Origin: Aminivibrio sp.
GTDB taxonomy: Bacteria; Synergistota; Synergistia; Synergistales; Aminobacteriaceae
Assembly: GCF_016756745.1 (NCBI RefSeq)
Contig: NZ_JAESIH010000047.1
Span: forward strand, 16,900 to 80,899
Reading direction: 5' to 3'
Length of the DNA: 64,000 nt
Made by a program: the position numbers and the translations under genes. Below are positions 1 through 7,059 of the stretch, piece after piece. The notes under the pieces are model-generated. The model did not search any database and had not been told where the DNA came from. It saw only the letters and a program-made list of their open reading frames with translations. How positions within the stretch are numbered: the stretch's first letter is position 1; each line of letters opens with the position of its first letter.

Positions 1-387
1 TGCCATGGCCATTCCCGGAATGATCTTGTCGCAGTTTGTGACCAGGACGAGGGCATCAAGGGCGTGAGCCCTGACCATGACCTCGATGGAATCCATGATG
101 AGCTCCCTGCTCGGAAGGGAAAACTTCATCCCCTCATGGTTCATGGCGATGCCGTCACAGACACCGATAACGGGAAACTCGAGAGGGAAGCCCCCGAAGG
201 CGTAGACAGCAGCCTTCACGCCCTCGGTGATCCTGTTCAGGTGAACGTGGCCGGGGATGATGGCGTTGTAAGGATTGACCACACCGATCCAGGGACGGCT
301 GATTTCCCAGTCGGTATATCCTGAAGCCTTGAGCAGAGACCGGTGAGGGGCCCTTTCCGGACCCGTTTTTGCCTTGTCGCTCCGCAT
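1..387 (-). CDS. ilvD: Dihydroxy-acid dehydratase family protein (IlvD/Edd), N-terminal part
   Basis: The gene runs off the left edge of the window; 129 codons are visible. IlvD/Edd enzymes are Fe-S dehydratases that convert 2,3-dihydroxy acids or sugar acids to 2-keto acids. The visible part contains the family landmarks [22 protein letters not shown] and NCDKIIPGM, the last holding an Fe-S ligand cysteine. The ATG at 387 is chosen because AGGAGG lies 9 bases upstream. The gene starts 37 bp after the dctM stop on the same strand and is probably cotranscribed with the TRAP operon. That context leaves open a sugar-acid dehydratase role rather than branched-chain amino-acid synthesis; the N-terminus alone cannot decide. 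Confidence 0.85.
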   Translation of the reverse strand, partial: MRSDKAKTGPERAPHRSLLKASGYTDWEISRPWIGVVNPYNAIIPGHVHLNRITEGVKAAVYAFGGFPLEFPVIGVCDGIAMNHEGMKFSLPSRELIMDSIEVMVRAHALDALVLVTNCDKIIPGMAMA

Positions 388-424
388 GATGCATTACCTC
401 CTGCTGTTTATGTAATGGCCTTTC

Positions 425-1714
425 TCAGATTCCGGCCGGTCCCCAGACGAGCAGCGGCAGGGACAGGATGATGGACGGAACATAGGTCACCAGGATCAGG
501 ACGCCTATAAGCACCGCCACCATGGGAACAATGGGTTTGCTGATCTGCTCGATGGGCAGGCCGGTGATGGCACTGGCTACGTAAATGTCGATGGCCACGG
601 GCGGAGTGGCCATGCCGATGGCAAGTCCGATGGAGATGAGGACGCCGAAATGGACGAGGTTGCCGCCCACATGGATGACCGTGGGAAGAAAAATGGGGGT
701 CAGGATGATGAGCGCCGAGGCGGTCTCCATGAACATACCCGCCAGGAGAATGATCACCGTGATCATGAGGTAGATGAGAACTGTATTCCCTCCGGCAAAG
801 CCGAGGAGAAATCGTGCCACGGCCTCGGGTATCTCGTAGAAGGCCAGCCCCCAGCCGAAGAGTTTTGACGTGGCGATGATGAACATGATGAGAGCCGACG
901 TAACGCCTGCGCCCACGACAAGCCTGTAGAATTTTTTGAAGTCCATGGACTTGTAGACGAAGAAAGCCACGAACAGTGAATAGTCCACGGCGACCGCTGC
1001 CGCTTCCGAGGGCGTGAAAAAGCCCGAGAAGATGCCCCCGAGAATGATCACGGGAGTCATGAGTCCCCAGGAAGCTTCGGCGAAAAGTTTCCATTTCTGT
1101 CTGCCCGTGGTTACTTCAGCCGCCGGGTAGCCCCGTTTTCTGGCGATGTACATGGAGTACGCGATAAGGCCGAGCCCCATCAGAAATCCGGGAACGAAGC
1201 CCGCCATGAAGAGCTTGGCCACCGATATTCCCGCGATGACGGCATAAAGCACCATGGGAACACTCGGGGGAATGACCACGCCGATGGTTCCGGACGCGGC
1301 AATCAGCGCCGCAGAAAAGTCCACGTCATACCCCTTTTTCTTGAGCTGGGGAAGAAGGGCGGATCCCACGGCTGCGGTAGTGGCTGCCCCGGATCCGGAG
1401 ATGGCGGCGATAAACATGGATGCCACCGTGGAGACAATGGAGAGCCCTCCCCGGAACCGGCCGAGCGTGGCTTCGGCGAAAGCGACGATCCGTTCGGAAA
1501 TGCCCCCCCTGGCCAGAATATCCCCGGCAAGCACGAAAAAGGGGACGGCCACCAGGGCGAAGGATTCATTTCCGGAGAACATGGTCTGGGGGATCATGGC
1601 CAGGGGGAATCCGCTCAGGAGGACGACGAGAAGCCCTGCGGCCCCGATGGCGAGCCCCACCGGAACGCCCAGTACCATGAAGAGGATGAAGCTGCCTGCA
1701 AGAACGAGTCCCAT
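425..1714 (-). CDS. dctM: TRAP transporter large permease subunit (DctM family)
   Basis: This 429-residue, strongly hydrophobic protein is the ion-coupled channel subunit of a TRAP importer, acting in the inner membrane with DctQ and the periplasmic DctP. Family-typical stretches include GSGAATTAAVGSALLP and GVVIPPSVPMVLYAV in the first half and GMFMETASALIILTPIFLP in the second. The length matches the usual 425-430. The frame stays open upstream to 1906, but that extension overlaps dctQ and has no DctM character, so the ATG at 1714, two bases after the dctQ stop, is used. The substrate is not readable from sequence; organic acids are usual for the family. Confidence 0.93.
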   Translation of the reverse strand: MGLVLAGSFILFMVLGVPVGLAIGAAGLLVVLLSGFPLAMIPQTMFSGNESFALVAVPFFVLAGDILARGGISERIVAFAEATLGRFRGGLSIVSTVASMFIAAISGSGAATTAAVGSALLPQLKKKGYDVDFSAALIAASGTIGVVIPPSVPMVLYAVIAGISVAKLFMAGFVPGFLMGLGLIAYSMYIARKRGYPAAEVTTGRQKWKLFAEASWGLMTPVIILGGIFSGFFTPSEAAAVAVDYSLFVAFFVYKSMDFKKFYRLVVGAGVTSALIMFIIATSKLFGWGLAFYEIPEAVARFLLGFAGGNTVLIYLMITVIILLAGMFMETASALIILTPIFLPTVIHVGGNLVHFGVLISIGLAIGMATPPVAIDIYVASAITGLPIEQISKPIVPMVAVLIGVLILVTYVPSIILSLPLLVWGPAGI

Positions 1715-1716
1715 GG

Positions 1717-2226
1717 TCAGCGCCTCCCCAGGATGCCGCCGAAGCCGGCGACGAGATGTAGCAGAATGATGCCCCCTATCACGGGGTACATGAGATAAAT
1801 CCATGTCATGGAAATTCCCATGGCCGGTGTAGTCTGCATGGCCTCGCTCTTCATGAGCTCGGCTCCGTAGAAGGCCACCACGGCAAAGAAAAACACGCTC
1901 ACGCACTGGACGAACATTGAAACGGCTTTCCTTGGCCCTTCCGGGAGTTTGTTGACCAGAAAAGTGACGGCGATGTGGGACCCTTTTTTGAAACCCACGG
2001 CCGCGCCGAGAAGGGACGAGGCAACGAGAAGATAAGTAGTGAGCTCTTCGGACCAGATGAGGGCGTCGAAAAAGATACGGCAGACTATCTGGAGGGTTGT
2101 TACGCCAACCATGGCGAGAATCATTCCGAAGAGGACGACCTCGCTGACCGTATTCACTGCGTCGCTTAATCGGAGAAGAGGCGAGCGCTTCGTCTCGCCT
2201 CCTGCATCGCTGCTATTCCGTTCCAT
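1717..2226 (-). CDS. dctQ: TRAP transporter small permease subunit (DctQ family)
   Basis: This 169-residue protein has the four hydrophobic segments expected of DctQ, the small membrane subunit that pairs with DctM. The region around residues 45-80 (RIFFDALIWSEELTTYLLV, then GAAVGFKKGSHI) is the typical WSEE and G-x-H signature of the family. It sits between dctP (12-bp gap) and dctM (2-bp gap), all on the minus strand, so the three form one translationally coupled operon. Confidence 0.92.
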   Translation of the reverse strand: MERNSSDAGGETKRSPLLRLSDAVNTVSEVVLFGMILAMVGVTTLQIVCRIFFDALIWSEELTTYLLVASSLLGAAVGFKKGSHIAVTFLVNKLPEGPRKAVSMFVQCVSVFFFAVVAFYGAELMKSEAMQTTPAMGISMTWIYLMYPVIGGIILLHLVAGFGGILGRR

Positions 2227-2238
2227 TCCTGCCGGCGC

Positions 2239-3210
2239 CTATTTCACGGCTAGGACGGCCTCGACAAGTTCTTTGCCGAACTGCTCTCCGTATTTTTCGT
2301 ATACGGGCTTGACAGCCTCCCTGAACAGGGAGAGATCGGGCTCGGTAACTTCCATTCCCTTGTCCTTGAGGAACTGAAGCCATTCGGCTTCCTTTTCGTT
2401 GTCGTAGGCCCTGTTATGTTCAGCGGCGGTCTGGGCTGACTCCTGGACGAGCTTCTGGTGCTCCGGGGAAAGTTTGTTCCAGGTGCGCATGCTCATCATG
2501 ATCACGCTGGGGGCGTATGCATGCCGCGTCAGGGCAAGGTACTTTTGGGACTCGAAGAGGTTGAAGGACACGATGACGTTCAGGGGGTTTTCCTGTCCGT
2601 CGATGGTCCCCTGCTGGAGGGCGGTGAGGGCCTCGGTCCAGGCCATGGGAACGGCGTTCGCTCCGAGGGCCTTGAAGGAGTCCACGTACACGGGGTTCTG
2701 CATAAGCCTGATCTTCAGGCCCTTCATATCTTCAGGAACGTTGACCGGTTTCTTGCTGTTGGTGAGGTTTCGGAACCCCCTCTCTCCGTAGGCAAGGCCC
2801 TTCCACCCGAGAGCTTCCATATCGGCAAGCATTCCCCTGCCGATGTCCCCGTCCAGAACTTTGTACGCCTGCTCTGGGGTGGAGAAAAGGAAGGGAAGGT
2901 CGAACACGCCGAACTTGGGCATGAAGTTGATGATGGGACCGCCGGTGATAATGGCGGAGTCCACCACGCCCATGCGCATGCTCTCGAGAAGGTTCCTCTC
3001 GTCGCCGAGCTTCGCGTTGGGGTAAATGGTGACCGTCAGTTCACCCTTGCTCCCGGCCTCCACGAGTTCCTTGAATTTGAGGGCGCATACGTGGAAAGCG
3101 TCGTTTTCGTTCACCACGTGGGCCAGCTTGATGTCGGCGGCCGGCGCGGACGATGCCGCTAGAACCAGGAAAAGAAAAACGACCGATAAAACCGCTGCGA
3201 TTTTCTTCAT
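2239..3210 (-). CDS. dctP: TRAP transporter solute-binding protein (DctP family)
   Basis: This 323-residue periplasmic binding protein delivers substrate to the DctQM permease. A signal peptide is visible (MKKIAAVLSVVFLFLVLAA, ending near SSAPAADIK). The mature part carries DctP landmarks: LGDERNLLESMRMGVVD, the RLMQNPVY segment with the carboxylate-binding arginine, and GTIDGQENPL. The ATG at 3210 is chosen over in-frame upstream starts because GGAGG lies 8 bases before it and the signal peptide begins there. First gene of the dctPQM-ilvD operon. Confidence 0.93.
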   Translation of the reverse strand: MKKIAAVLSVVFLFLVLAASSAPAADIKLAHVVNENDAFHVCALKFKELVEAGSKGELTVTIYPNAKLGDERNLLESMRMGVVDSAIITGGPIINFMPKFGVFDLPFLFSTPEQAYKVLDGDIGRGMLADMEALGWKGLAYGERGFRNLTNSKKPVNVPEDMKGLKIRLMQNPVYVDSFKALGANAVPMAWTEALTALQQGTIDGQENPLNVIVSFNLFESQKYLALTRHAYAPSVIMMSMRTWNKLSPEHQKLVQESAQTAAEHNRAYDNEKEAEWLQFLKDKGMEVTEPDLSLFREAVKPVYEKYGEQFGKELVEAVLAVK

Positions 3211-3313
3211 ACTGCTTTCCTCCCATTCCTGATGCAGAATATATGAAACCAACGTCCCATTGTGATAAAGCATTATAGACAATGGGATGATATTTGCAAG
3301 TATTTCCCCCTAA

Positions 3314-3677
3314 CCTAAATCCGCTAATTTTTCAGGCAGAGGGAATGTCGCCGGGCACAGCGCCCGGGCCGAGAAACCGACACGGATGTCGGTTTCAGGT
3401 GCAGTTGTCAAGGACGACAATCTGCACCCCCCGCCCAAGCGTTCCCCGGTGACACTCCCCAGGGGCGAAGAGATCTCGCTCCGCGCTCTTTGCGGAGAGG
3501 CCCCTGGGGGAGGGCGCCTGAGGTGAGAAAAACCGACACGGATGTCGGTTTCACAGGCAGGCAGCCGGCGAACGCAGGGAGCCGCGGGACTCGCTTGGGC
3601 AGTTGTCAAAGGCGACAATCTGCACCCCCCGCCCAAGCGAGTCCCGGCGACGCTCCCCGCCGGGGTGCGGATTTAGG
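3314..3677 (-). repeat. Miniature inverted-repeat element, composite copy (364 bp)
   Basis: The element is bounded by CCTAAATCCGC (3314) and GCGGATTTAGG (ending 3677). Inside are two copies of a perfect hairpin, GAAACCGACA-loop-TGTCGGTTTC, and two copies of an imperfect hairpin GCAGTTGTC...GACAATCTGC followed by a CCGCCCAAGCG stretch, so it looks like two units joined. Its orientation is opposite to the copies at 4695, 19604 and 21338. The flanks (CCTAA left, GCACC right) are not a target duplication. Open frames inside it are translations of the hairpins and are not genes. It fills most of the 578-bp gap between dctP and the cupin gene. Confidence 0.85.
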
Positions 3678-3788
3678 GCACCTCCGCCTTTCTGGACAGG
3701 GACACCCCCCCATGGTACCATCTTGTGTGTTTCCTTCCCCTTCAGGGAGAAGGGAAGAAATTCATTTTACCCAGGGAGCGTGAACCTC

Positions 3789-4166
3789 ATGACATGTTCC
3801 AAATGCAACGCCGGAAGGCTGAGAGATATCCCCAAGGCTGACGACGCGGTCCAGCCGGCGGGAATCGAGCGGCGGATCGTCTTCGCGCCGGGAAAATTCT
3901 GGGACGATTACGTTGCCCGATTTTTTACCGTGGAAAAGGGAGCCCAGACCCCCTTCCACGCTCATGACTGGCCCCATTATGTCCTTATCATGGGCGGCTC
4001 CTGCGAAGCGAAAATAGACGGGACAGTTTACCAGCTCGAAGGCGGATGCTGGGCCCATGTCCCGCCCGGCGCGGATCATAATTTCACCAATACGGGCGAG
4101 GGCCCCCTTGAATTCGTCTGTATCGTCCCACCGAAGGGAGATCCCGCCGGCAGCTCGAAGGCCTGA
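3789..4166 (+). CDS. Small cupin-domain protein
   Basis: A 125-residue single-domain cupin of unknown substrate. The first cupin motif (residues 51-70) reads GAQTPFHAHDWPHYVLIMGG, with H57, H59 and H63; the usual glutamate of this motif is absent and H63 may take its place. The second motif (GCWAHVPPGADHNFTN) retains P93, G94, H97 and N101. It begins MTCSKCNAG, with a CxxC near the N-terminus. The ATG at 3789 follows AGGGAG by 10 bases; the longer open frame upstream runs through the repeat element and is rejected. Monocistronic, with convergent neighbour 4183-4647. Metal binding is likely; catalysis is unknown. Confidence 0.8.
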   Translation: MTCSKCNAGRLRDIPKADDAVQPAGIERRIVFAPGKFWDDYVARFFTVEKGAQTPFHAHDWPHYVLIMGGSCEAKIDGTVYQLEGGCWAHVPPGADHNFTNTGEGPLEFVCIVPPKGDPAGSSKA

Positions 4167-4182
4167 TTGGCGGCAGGGAGGC

Positions 4183-4647
4183 TCAGCCTATGGGAAACTT
4201 CATCAGGGGCGGAAGCCACGGATAGACGGAGGCAAGAAAATAGGGGTTCAGGGCGAATATGACGAAAAACCCCATGGCCATGGCGGAATGAAAAACAGAA
4301 AGAAGCCCGCGGTAGGGTTCCCGTTTCGCCACGATCCCCAGGATTCCTTCGCAGATGATGAATGCGGAAATATAATACAGCCAGCCGTTCGTGCCGGGCT
4401 CAAGAAGGAAGACCATGGTTCGGAGTACGCAGTAAGCGGACCAGATGCCGAGCACATAGGCCTGGGCGACGGTCAGGACGATTTTCACCAGAAAGGCAAG
4501 AACCCGGTGAAAGATCTGCCCGCTTTCTTCCAGGGATTCGAGGGTGGTGAAAACGGAGCCTATGAGCGGGACTACGTACCGCACGTATCCTCCGGAGAGG
4601 ATCCATCCCCAGAGAAGAAGGAAAAAAGCGTAGTTTAAATAGTGCAC
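4183..4647 (-). CDS. Small integral membrane protein, function unknown
   Basis: A 154-residue protein with about four hydrophobic segments (near residues 5-25, 50-72, 88-108 and 115-140) and the short charged linker AKREPYR. No family recognised. The start used is GTG at 4647, preceded by GGCGGGG; the ATG two bases earlier opens a different frame that stops at once. It is convergent with the cupin gene (16-bp gap) and its promoter region abuts the repeat element at 4695. Possibly restricted to the lineage. Confidence 0.6.
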   Translation of the reverse strand: MHYLNYAFFLLLWGWILSGGYVRYVVPLIGSVFTTLESLEESGQIFHRVLAFLVKIVLTVAQAYVLGIWSAYCVLRTMVFLLEPGTNGWLYYISAFIICEGILGIVAKREPYRGLLSVFHSAMAMGFFVIFALNPYFLASVYPWLPPLMKFPIG

Positions 4648-4694
4648 ATGAACCCCGCCTTCCCATAGATAAAATAGACGTTCCTGATTATACC

Positions 4695-4951
4695 CCTAAA
4701 TCCGCAGGCAGCGGGGAGTGTCACCGGGGAACGCTTGGGCGGGGGGTGCAGATTGTCGTCCTTGACAACTGCCCAGGCGAGTCCCGCGGCTCCCTGCGTT
4801 CGCCGGTTGCCTGCCTGTGAAACCGACATCCGTGTCGGTTTCTCTCACCTCAGGCGCCCTCCCCAGGGGATAATCTCTTCGCCCCTGGGGAGGGCGAATT
4901 CACCTTATGCCCGGCGACATTCCCTCTGCCTGAAAAATTAGCGGATTTAGG
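4695..4951 (+). repeat. Miniature inverted-repeat element with 5-bp target duplication (257 bp)
   Basis: Begins CCTAAATCCGC, ends GCGGATTTAGG, and is flanked on both sides by ATACC (4690-4694 and 4952-4956), a perfect 5-bp target-site duplication. Internal modules in order: AGGCAGCGGGGAGTGTCACCGG (inner part of the terminal repeat), the GCAGATTGTC...GACAACTGC hairpin, the perfect hairpin GAAACCGACA-TCCG-TGTCGGTTTC, a second strong palindrome around CCCTCCCCAGGGG...CCCCTGGGGAGGG, then the right end. No transposase. It lies between the membrane-protein gene and the YjfB-like gene. Confidence 0.92.
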
Positions 4952-4984
4952 ATACCCTCTTTTTTTTTCGGGGGCACTCCGGTG

Positions 4985-4993
4985 TGATATAAT
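4985..4993 (+). promoter_or_regulatory. Extended -10 promoter for the YjfB-like gene
   Basis: TG at 4985-4986, one base, then TATAAT at 4988-4993: a perfect extended -10 element 32 bp upstream of the ATG. No convincing -35 hexamer is present, which is normal for this promoter class. It begins 33 bp after the end of the repeat element. Confidence 0.5.
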
Positions 4994-5024
4994 CATGGAA
5001 AAGAAAAGCGGGGGGGGAAACTGA

Positions 5025-5186
5025 ATGGAAGGTATTTCCGTTGCGTCCCGGGGTTCCGCGGCACAGGATGTTCAGCTTGCTGTTCAGTACTCTGTATTGA
5101 AGCAGGTGACTGACCTCCAGAAGGACATGCTCGCCCAGATGATGCAGAGCATGGGCGTAGGGCAGAACATCGACCTCCTTGCCTGA
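5025..5186 (+). CDS. YjfB-family small protein (putative motility-associated)
   Basis: A 53-residue protein beginning MEGISVASRG and ending GVGQNIDLLA. The pattern of an N-terminal alanine/serine stretch, a VLKQVTDLQKDM amphipathic helix with QMMQSMG, and a short polar tail matches the YjfB putative motility protein family, usually 50-70 residues and often found in flagellated bacteria. A GGGGGGGAAACTGA leader gives an acceptable ribosome site before the ATG at 5025. It has its own promoter and a strong terminator directly after it, so it is a free-standing unit with no flagellar genes next to it. The biochemical role of the family is not established. Confidence 0.7.
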   Translation: MEGISVASRGSAAQDVQLAVQYSVLKQVTDLQKDMLAQMMQSMGVGQNIDLLA

Positions 5187-5210
5187 GAAAGTTGATTCCG
5201 GTATGTATGA

Positions 5211-5247
5211 AGGAACAGGGGGAATTTCTTCCCCTGTTCCTTTTTTT
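5211..5247 (+). terminator. Rho-independent terminator of the YjfB-like gene
   Basis: Stem AGGAACAGGGG / CCCCTGTTCC followed by seven T residues (5241-5247). The T tract overlaps the stop codon of the convergent gpt gene. Confidence 0.85.
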
Positions 5248-5722
5248 ACTGCTGTTCAGCTATTGGCTTGACGTAAGAGGTTTCGGCGTCCCACGGGAAG
5301 AGGATCCACGTGTCCTGGCTGACTTCGGTGATGAACGTGTCAACGAAGGGCCGCCCTTCCGGTTTGGCGTAGACGGCGGCGAAATGGGCCTTCGGCAACA
5401 TTTCCCGGACGACCCTGGCCGTTTTGCCCGTATCAACCAGGTCGTCGATGATGAGCCATTCCTCCCCGTCCCCCCGAATCTCCTTGAGAACGGATATTTC
5501 CCCCTGGTTCCGGATGGTGTAGCTTGACACACAGACCGTGTCCACCAGACGTATATCCAGTTCTCTGGCGATGATAGCGGCGGGGACAAGCCCTCCCCGG
5601 GCGATGCCTATGATTCTCTCCCATTTGGCCAACCCCACCAGCCTCCAGGCAAGAGCCTTGCAGTCCCTGTGGATCTGCTCCCATGAAATGGGGTATGTTT
5701 TGTGATACCGTTCGCTGGACAC
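5246..5722 (-). CDS. gpt: Xanthine-guanine phosphoribosyltransferase
   Basis: Purine-salvage enzyme joining xanthine, guanine or hypoxanthine to PRPP. The protein resembles enterobacterial Gpt closely in layout: [19 protein letters not shown], then VDTVCVSSY, the PRPP-binding segment [12 protein letters not shown], and the C-terminal [16 protein letters not shown] and [10 protein letters not shown]. Two starts compete. ATG at 5731 is only one base after AGGAGG, while GTG at 5722 is ten bases after it and gives SSERY at the position of SEKY in E. coli Gpt, so GTG 5722 (158 residues) is preferred. Monocistronic, cytoplasmic, convergent with the YjfB-like gene. Confidence 0.88.
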   Translation of the reverse strand: MSSERYHKTYPISWEQIHRDCKALAWRLVGLAKWERIIGIARGGLVPAAIIARELDIRLVDTVCVSSYTIRNQGEISVLKEIRGDGEEWLIIDDLVDTGKTARVVREMLPKAHFAAVYAKPEGRPFVDTFITEVSQDTWILFPWDAETSYVKPIAEQQ

Positions 5723-5872
5723 GCCGAACATTCCTCCTCGCCGAAAAATCAGGAGCTATTATTGTAACATGACCGAAGGAGAAAAAAAGAAGAGGGGCAC
5801 CCCCTAAATCTCCGCCGGCAATGTATAATAACCTTGGGCAGTTGACCCACATTTAACAGGGAGGTAGAAAAC

Positions 5873-6958
5873 GTGAAGAGATTTTCTGTGCTTCTCGCTC
5901 TCGCGGTCGGTTTCGTTTTCTGCAGCGCGGCATTCGCCGCTTTTCCGCCGATCCCGGTGGAAAAGATCAATCCCGGATTTATTTACATAGGGCCCATAGG
6001 CGACGGCGGATACACCTTCATGCACGACAAGGGGAGGCTCTTCATGGAAGAGGCGTTCCCCGGGCTGAAATCCGTCTACGTGGAATCGGTCCCGGAAGGC
6101 CCCGATGCGTCCAGGGTCATGGAGACCCTCGTGAGGAACGGCTCGAAGGTGGTTTTCGCCAACTCCTTCGGCCACATGGATTTCGTCCTTGAAGTGGCAA
6201 AGAAGTACCCCGAGATCATTTTCATGCACTGCTCCGGCTACAAGGTTGCCGAAAACGTGGGGACCTACTTCGGAAGAATGTACCAGGCGCGGTACCTCTC
6301 CGGCCTCGTGGCGGGGAGCATGACGAAGAAGAATGTCATAGGCTACGTGGCGGCCTATCCCATCCCCGAAGTCATCCGGGGCATCAACGCCTTCACCCTC
6401 GGCGTACGGAAGGCCAACCCCAACGCGGAAGTCAGGGTTATCTGGATCTTCTCCTGGCTCGATCCCGGCAAGGAAAAGGAAGCCGCCAAGGCCCTCATTG
6501 ACGCAGGGGCGGACGTTCTCGGTATGCACGCCGACACGGGCGCCGCACCCCAGGCCGCAGAAGAGGCCGGTGTCTACGTGGTGGGCTACAACAACGACAT
6601 GAGCAATTATGCCCCCACGAAGCATCTCACCGCCCCCATCTGGAACTGGGGCATCGTGTACAGGGACACCATCCGGCAGGTCGTTGACGGCACATGGAAA
6701 TCCGAGCAGATCTGGATCGGTCTCAAGGAAGGCATGGTCGACCTTGCCCCCTACGGCAAGGATGTGCCGGATTCCGTGAAGAAGCTCGTGGAAGACGAAA
6801 AGGCGAAAATCATAACCGGCGGGTGGGACGTGTTCCACGGCCCGGTGAAGGACCAGGGCGGAACGGTGAGGGTTCCCGGGGGAACCGCCATGACCGACGC
6901 CGAATTGCTCTCCATGAACTGGTTCGTCGAGGGTGTGAAGGGAGATATACCCAAATAG
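5873..6958 (+). CDS. BMP-family ABC transporter substrate-binding protein
   Basis: A 361-residue exported binding protein of the BMP/Med (purine nucleoside receptor-like) family. The GTG start at 5873 follows GGGAGGT by seven bases and opens a signal peptide ending near SAAFAAF; no clear lipobox cysteine. Landmarks include GPIGDGGYTFMHDKGR at the mature N-terminus, KVVFANSFGHMDF, GRMYQARYLSGLVAGSMTKKNVIGYV, the ADVLGMHADTGAA hinge segment and VVGYNNDMS. It heads an operon with an ATPase and two permeases and is separated from them by a partial terminator at 6997, which should keep the binding protein in excess. Nucleosides are the best guess for the ligand from family knowledge. Confidence 0.9.
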   Translation: MKRFSVLLALAVGFVFCSAAFAAFPPIPVEKINPGFIYIGPIGDGGYTFMHDKGRLFMEEAFPGLKSVYVESVPEGPDASRVMETLVRNGSKVVFANSFGHMDFVLEVAKKYPEIIFMHCSGYKVAENVGTYFGRMYQARYLSGLVAGSMTKKNVIGYVAAYPIPEVIRGINAFTLGVRKANPNAEVRVIWIFSWLDPGKEKEAAKALIDAGADVLGMHADTGAAPQAAEEAGVYVVGYNNDMSNYAPTKHLTAPIWNWGIVYRDTIRQVVDGTWKSEQIWIGLKEGMVDLAPYGKDVPDSVKKLVEDEKAKIITGGWDVFHGPVKDQGGTVRVPGGTAMTDAELLSMNWFVEGVKGDIPK

Positions 6959-6996
6959 ACCGATCTTTTGTATCATAATGGTCGGGAGATTCTTGA

Positions 6997-7023
6997 GGGC
7001 GCGAATTTCCGCGCCCTTTTTTT
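6997..7023 (+). terminator. Intra-operon terminator/attenuator after the BMP binding protein
   Basis: GGGCGCG - loop - CGCGCCC followed by seven T residues. It stands between the binding-protein gene and the ATPase gene of the same transporter, with no promoter evident after it, so partial read-through is expected. Confidence 0.75.
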
Positions 7024-7059
7024 CGCCCTCCGTCATTCAGAACACAAGGAGGAAATGGG

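Noticed and set aside
3314..4951. Open reading frames inside the repeat elements, some with similar translations at several sites
   Set aside because: They are translations of the same hairpin modules in either direction, have no ribosome sites, and recur only because the DNA repeats.
5803..5820. CCTAAATCTCCGCCGGCA, similar to the terminus of the repeat elements
   Set aside because: Only one degenerate end, with an inserted dinucleotide and no partner or duplication; could be chance.
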